A DNA stretch of 64,000 nt, taken from assembly GCA_037957365.1 (NCBI GenBank), contig JARHVA010003165.1, positions 752,501 through 816,500 of the forward strand, written 5' to 3'. Below are positions 60,440-64,000 of the stretch, in pieces. The position numbers and the translations under genes were made by a program. The stretch is from Torreya grandis (lineage: Eukaryota; Streptophyta; Pinopsida; Cupressales; Taxaceae). Every line of letters begins with the position of its first letter. Position 1 is the stretch's first letter. The notes under the pieces were generated by a model. That model saw only the letters and a program-made list of their open reading frames with translations, did no database searches and was not told where the DNA came from.

Positions 60440-60860
60440 CTTGAGGAGAAACACTGAAAGCTATATTTTAATGGATCATTCACATTACATGGATTGAGAT
60501 CAGGGCTTTTATTCATTACTCCACAAGGGGATCTAATCCCCAAATCATTCAGGATCAAATTTCCTTGTACCAATAACATGGTCAAATATGAAGAACTTAT
60601 TATAGGGCTTTTATAGGTAGTAAAATTGAATATACAACATCTCAAGGTTTATGGTGATTCCCAATTAATCATCAATTAGGTTACAGACCATTTTTAGACC
60701 AAGGTTGACAAGTTGGTACTATACAAGGCCATGATCGACACTCTCAAATAGAAGATTATCGATGTACAATTTAAACATATACCAAGGGATAGAAACAAAA
60801 TATTAGATGCCATGGATACCATTAGATCTTTGATTTGGCATACAAACATGAACAAAAAAT
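60440..60860 (+). pseudogene. Second RNase H (aRH) of Tat gypsy
   Basis: This is a separate RNase H fold after the first: YFNGSFTLHG (first catalytic Asp is Asn here), LLFITPQGDLIPKSFRIKF, NNMVKYEELIIGLL (Glu kept), KVYGDSQLIINQV (Asp kept) and FKHIPRDRNKILDAMD. A second, archaeal-like RNase H between the first RNase H and integrase is the hallmark of the Tat lineage (Ogre, Retand and relatives) in plants. It holds three or more stops. Confidence 0.8.
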
Positions 60861-61129
60861 ACTAGTTTCTCATTTAAAATCTAATAGTGTCAGTTCATGA
60901 ACCTTCCCCTATCACAATGATCTATAATATAATTGGTCCCAACTCTATTTGGTATTCACATCTATATGCCTATCTTCGTGAGCAAGTTATGCCACCAAAC
61001 CTTTATCACAAATAATTAAAATCCTTTGTCTATAATGCTACATGTTATACCTTACTCAGACCAACCCTCTACCACCATAGTTTTGATGGAACTCTGCTTC
61101 ATTATTGAAATTTGGTAGAAACTACATTA

Positions 61130-62208
61130 TTGTTATGGGAAGTTTATGAATGAGTATGTGGATCCCACACAAGTGGGTCAGTCCTATCCAAAAAGATTCT
61201 ATATAGTTGGTATTATTGGCCAATGATGGATGTAGATGCAATTATATATTTGAAAAAGTGCAATAAATGTCAACAGCATGCCAATCTGATTCATGCCCTA
61301 GCCAAGACTTTGAAACTAATGCTTACACCATGGCCATTTGATATATGGGGACTCAATCTCATTGGGAAGATAAACCCTACCTCATCTAATGGCCATAAAC
61401 ATATCCTTACCACCACAAAATATTTCAATAAGTGGGTTGAAACTATACCCCTCACTTACATGACTAGAAAGCAAATTTCTAAATTCATATTTAACCATCT
61501 CATTTATTGATATGGAATCCCCTCTGACATTATATCTAATAATGGTGAATCATTAAAGAACAAGGATGTCAAATCACTATATGATGAGTATAATATTAAA
61601 CAACATTTTTCCATGGCATATTACCCTTAGATGATGCTAAGCCAAAGCATCTAATAAAACCATTATCAACATACTTAAAAATATTTTCAATGATGCCAGT
61701 TGTGATTGGAACCTTCAAATATTATACACCCTATGGGCATACCATACCAATCACCATAATCCAATAAGTGCCACTCTATACTGACTTATTTATGGCATTG
61801 AGGCCATTCTTCCCATTGAGGTTGAGTTACCTTCTTTACACATCTCTTTGAATCATGTATTGGACAATGAATACTATTGAATAGTTCACCTACAAGAGCT
61901 GGAATTACTTGATGAGAAATCCATGGCCATAGTTAATAACCTTCAAGCATACTATAATTGTCTATGTGGCCACTACAATCAGCATGTAAAACACAAAGAA
62001 TTTGAGCTTGGTGATCTTGCTCTTAAAGAAAACCAAAAGAATACCATGGGCAAGAAGAAACATAAAGGCAATTTTAAACCCAACTAAGTAGATCCTTTCA
62101 TCATTATTTCAAACTATGGTGTTGGAGCATATAGGCTTGCTACACTAGATAAGGACAAACTTGATGAGATGATGAACATTATGCACCTCAAACATTACTT
62201 CGCTTGAT
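61130..62208 (+). pseudogene. Tat gypsy integrase
   Basis: The zinc-binding zone ends with YWPMMDVDAI-like text and CNKCQQHA (61258). The core reads PWPFDIWGLNLIGKI, SSNGHKHILTTTKYFNKWVE, RKQISKFIFNHLIY, GIPSDIISNNG (second catalytic Asp is Asn), NIKQHFS. It continues through HHNPISATLY-like text to FELGDLALKE and the end MNIMHLKHYFA-TGA at 62208. Stops are frequent. Integrase would insert the DNA copy; this copy cannot. Confidence 0.8.
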
Positions 62209-64000
62209 AGACCTAGTGTATTATCTATGAGGACCATTTTGAGTTGTACCATATTATCAACATTCTTCTTTGTACCATATCATTCTACCACTTTTCCATT
62301 TTATCACTTTGTCATTCCACCATTTTGTTCTACCATACCTTTCTATTGATCGATTTGTTTTCAACCCCCCTACCCTTCCTATTTGACCTTGGTTCCATTC
62401 CATTGGTTCTATGGTCACTTTTATCATGAAGATTCAGATCAGTTGAACAATAGTTGTTTTAAGTTTTCTAGATAGAAGTCATTATTTTGGAATAATATGA
62501 CATAGGTTTTAATAGTTGCATCCTTCATTTCTTATTCCATTCTATACCATTTGGGCCTGATTATAACTATCTTTGGGCAAATCAGTGTCCCACCATCTTT
62601 TTGCTAATTATAATCACTTATGGGAAAATTAGTATCATTGAATTATGTCATTGTTTCTTAATTATAAATTCCTATGGGCAAACTAGGGGCAACAATTGTT
62701 TATCATGCCTTGAAGTACCACCTTGGGATTATTATGTCATTATGCCAACTTTGCTTATTTTTTTTGAATTAAACAGACTAGTATGATTATTCCGTTGTAG
62801 GGTAAAACTATAATGACTTGAGGTCTCATCCTAGGACTATGTAGGTAGTGATCAATTTATTTTGAGGTCAGCTCAGTCACCCTTTATCGAGGCTATCACC
62901 ATTTTGTGAGTAATCTTCTAAGTTTAAACACTCTCACCATTTTGTGAGCAACCTAAGCCACACTTGTGACATTTTTTGAGAAATTTTAGTTTGGACGCTC
63001 TAGCCATTTTGTGAGCTTGGACCATTTTGTGTCTCATAATCCTTGATTGAGTTGAGATACATGGAAAATTCAAAAAAAAAACATTTGTAAAATTGATTTA
63101 GAAAAAACCAAAAACATTGACCACTTCTTTGCCTTAAGGATTCTGAGAACCCTCACTAAATCATAATAAACCACTTGTCATTTAGTTTCCCCACCCTTAT
63201 TGGCCCTCTTGTTTGACCTACTTGTTATTTTTCAAGATCGTTCTCATATTCATCTATAACATTTAACATGTTTTTCTTCTCATCATTTTCTTCCATCTCA
63301 TTTCCTAGGAGAACTACATTTGGCCTAAATTTTTTGTTGGATATTACATCCATGAAACTATGTAAGTAGCATCTACTTGCCTAGTGCATCTAGAGACAAC
63401 TTAGCCACCCCCTTCCTTTTTTTATATTCTCCCTCTTTTTTGTTTGTTTGTTAAGTTACCTCTTATCTTCTAGGGGCAATGTTTGTCATCTTATTTTTTT
63501 CATTTTATTTGTCCTAACATTGTAATTAACCATTGTTTGTTTGTTATTTCACTTTATTTTGTTTTCTTTTCTACATGTTTTGTTTGTTTATTTATTTTCT
63601 TATTTTTTTGCTTTATTGTTGTGCCTTGATTTAGTCTACATGTTTTCATTATGTGATCCTTGTGCATTATTCTTAAATCCATCCATATTAATATGTAAAC
63701 ATTGTCATCATGGTTTTTATCATTGACGAATTATTTTTAATTGAATATTAGATCATGTGTCAATCCTTATGCATATTTTGGCCAAGTCCTCATGGTGTTC
63801 TATCATGAATCCTACCATCATGTGCTATGATAAAAATAAACTTCAAGGAATCTATATGACAATGCAGTAACAATCTCCTTAGCACCAGTACCAGAAACAT
63901 TCCTGATATAATTGAAATCATATCCCAAATAGAGTAATTAAACAACAAAATAATTTTCTTCATTTGCTAGTTTGAATGAGCATCTCCCTACTCGCAGGTT
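62209..64000 (+). other. Long 3' non-coding part of Tat gypsy element
   Basis: No protein. A short repeat CCATTTTGTGAG occurs at 62899, 62937, 63004 and, with a changed end, 63022. The region is T-rich, and a polypurine tract plus 3' LTR were not found, so the element probably runs out of the window. Long 3' regions with small repeats are common in Tat elements. Confidence 0.5.

Noticed and set aside
53357..62208. Endogenous pararetrovirus (caulimovirus) instead of a gypsy element
   Set aside because: An integrase with a zinc zone follows RT and two RNase H domains, and no movement-protein frame is seen; this fits a Tat gypsy element.

Overview
The window looks like gene-poor nuclear DNA from a plant with a large, repeat-rich genome. 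A conifer or other gymnosperm is my best guess, but this is an inference from overall texture: AT-rich sequence, old and heavily mutated nested retroelements, and a single open gene in 64 kb. The plant assignment itself is firmer. It rests on Ty1/copia and Ty3/gypsy elements of plant type, a Tat-lineage gypsy element with a second RNase H, L1-type LINEs with a zf-RVT domain, primer-binding sites for plant initiator tRNA-Met, and a single-exon F-box/kelch-like gene.

Layout, left to right. 1-1.5 kb is an LTR/leader fragment related to a gypsy element further right. 3.1-3.9 kb is a copia integrase-RT remnant (+) and 4.0-4.4 kb a LINE RT scrap (-). 5.3-10.3 kb is the first copy of a segmental duplication. 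It carries the only intact gene, an F-box protein at 6067-7218, with a TATA box and AT-rich flanks. 10.2-12.1 kb holds LINE 3' ends (-) in a tandem duplication. 12.3-13.4 kb is an unidentified tandem duplication, and 13.5-14.7 kb is a set of repeats ending in large TG/CA/CATA microsatellites. 16.0-18.1 kb is a gypsy gag-protease remnant (-).

20.1-24.5 kb is the second copy of the segmental duplication. Its F-box copy is broken by a stop codon and a 2-bp deletion. Just downstream sits a complete 322-bp TRIM (miniature LTR element) whose 129-bp LTRs contain a tRNA-like cloverleaf with pol III A and B boxes; this is the most unusual object in the window. About 9 kb of LINE sequence (24.5-33.5 kb) splits the second duplication copy, which resumes at 33.5-35.3 kb. 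A solo LTR with a perfect 5-bp target duplication sits inside the LINE at 29803-30525.

36.1-49.1 kb is a nest of copia elements. Two related minus-strand copies (A and B) abut near 39.83 kb. A carries a 454-bp tandem triplication, and B is split by a complete but decayed plus-strand copia element at 40082-46357. 51.1-64 kb is a decayed Tat-type gypsy element (+), with LTR/leader, gag, protease, RT, RNase H, second RNase H, integrase and a long 3' non-coding part; its 3' LTR is not recognised and probably lies beyond the window.

There is no operon-like cooperation between genes. The window records one F-box gene, its duplication, the decay of one copy, and successive waves of retroelement insertion whose relative order can be read from the nesting.
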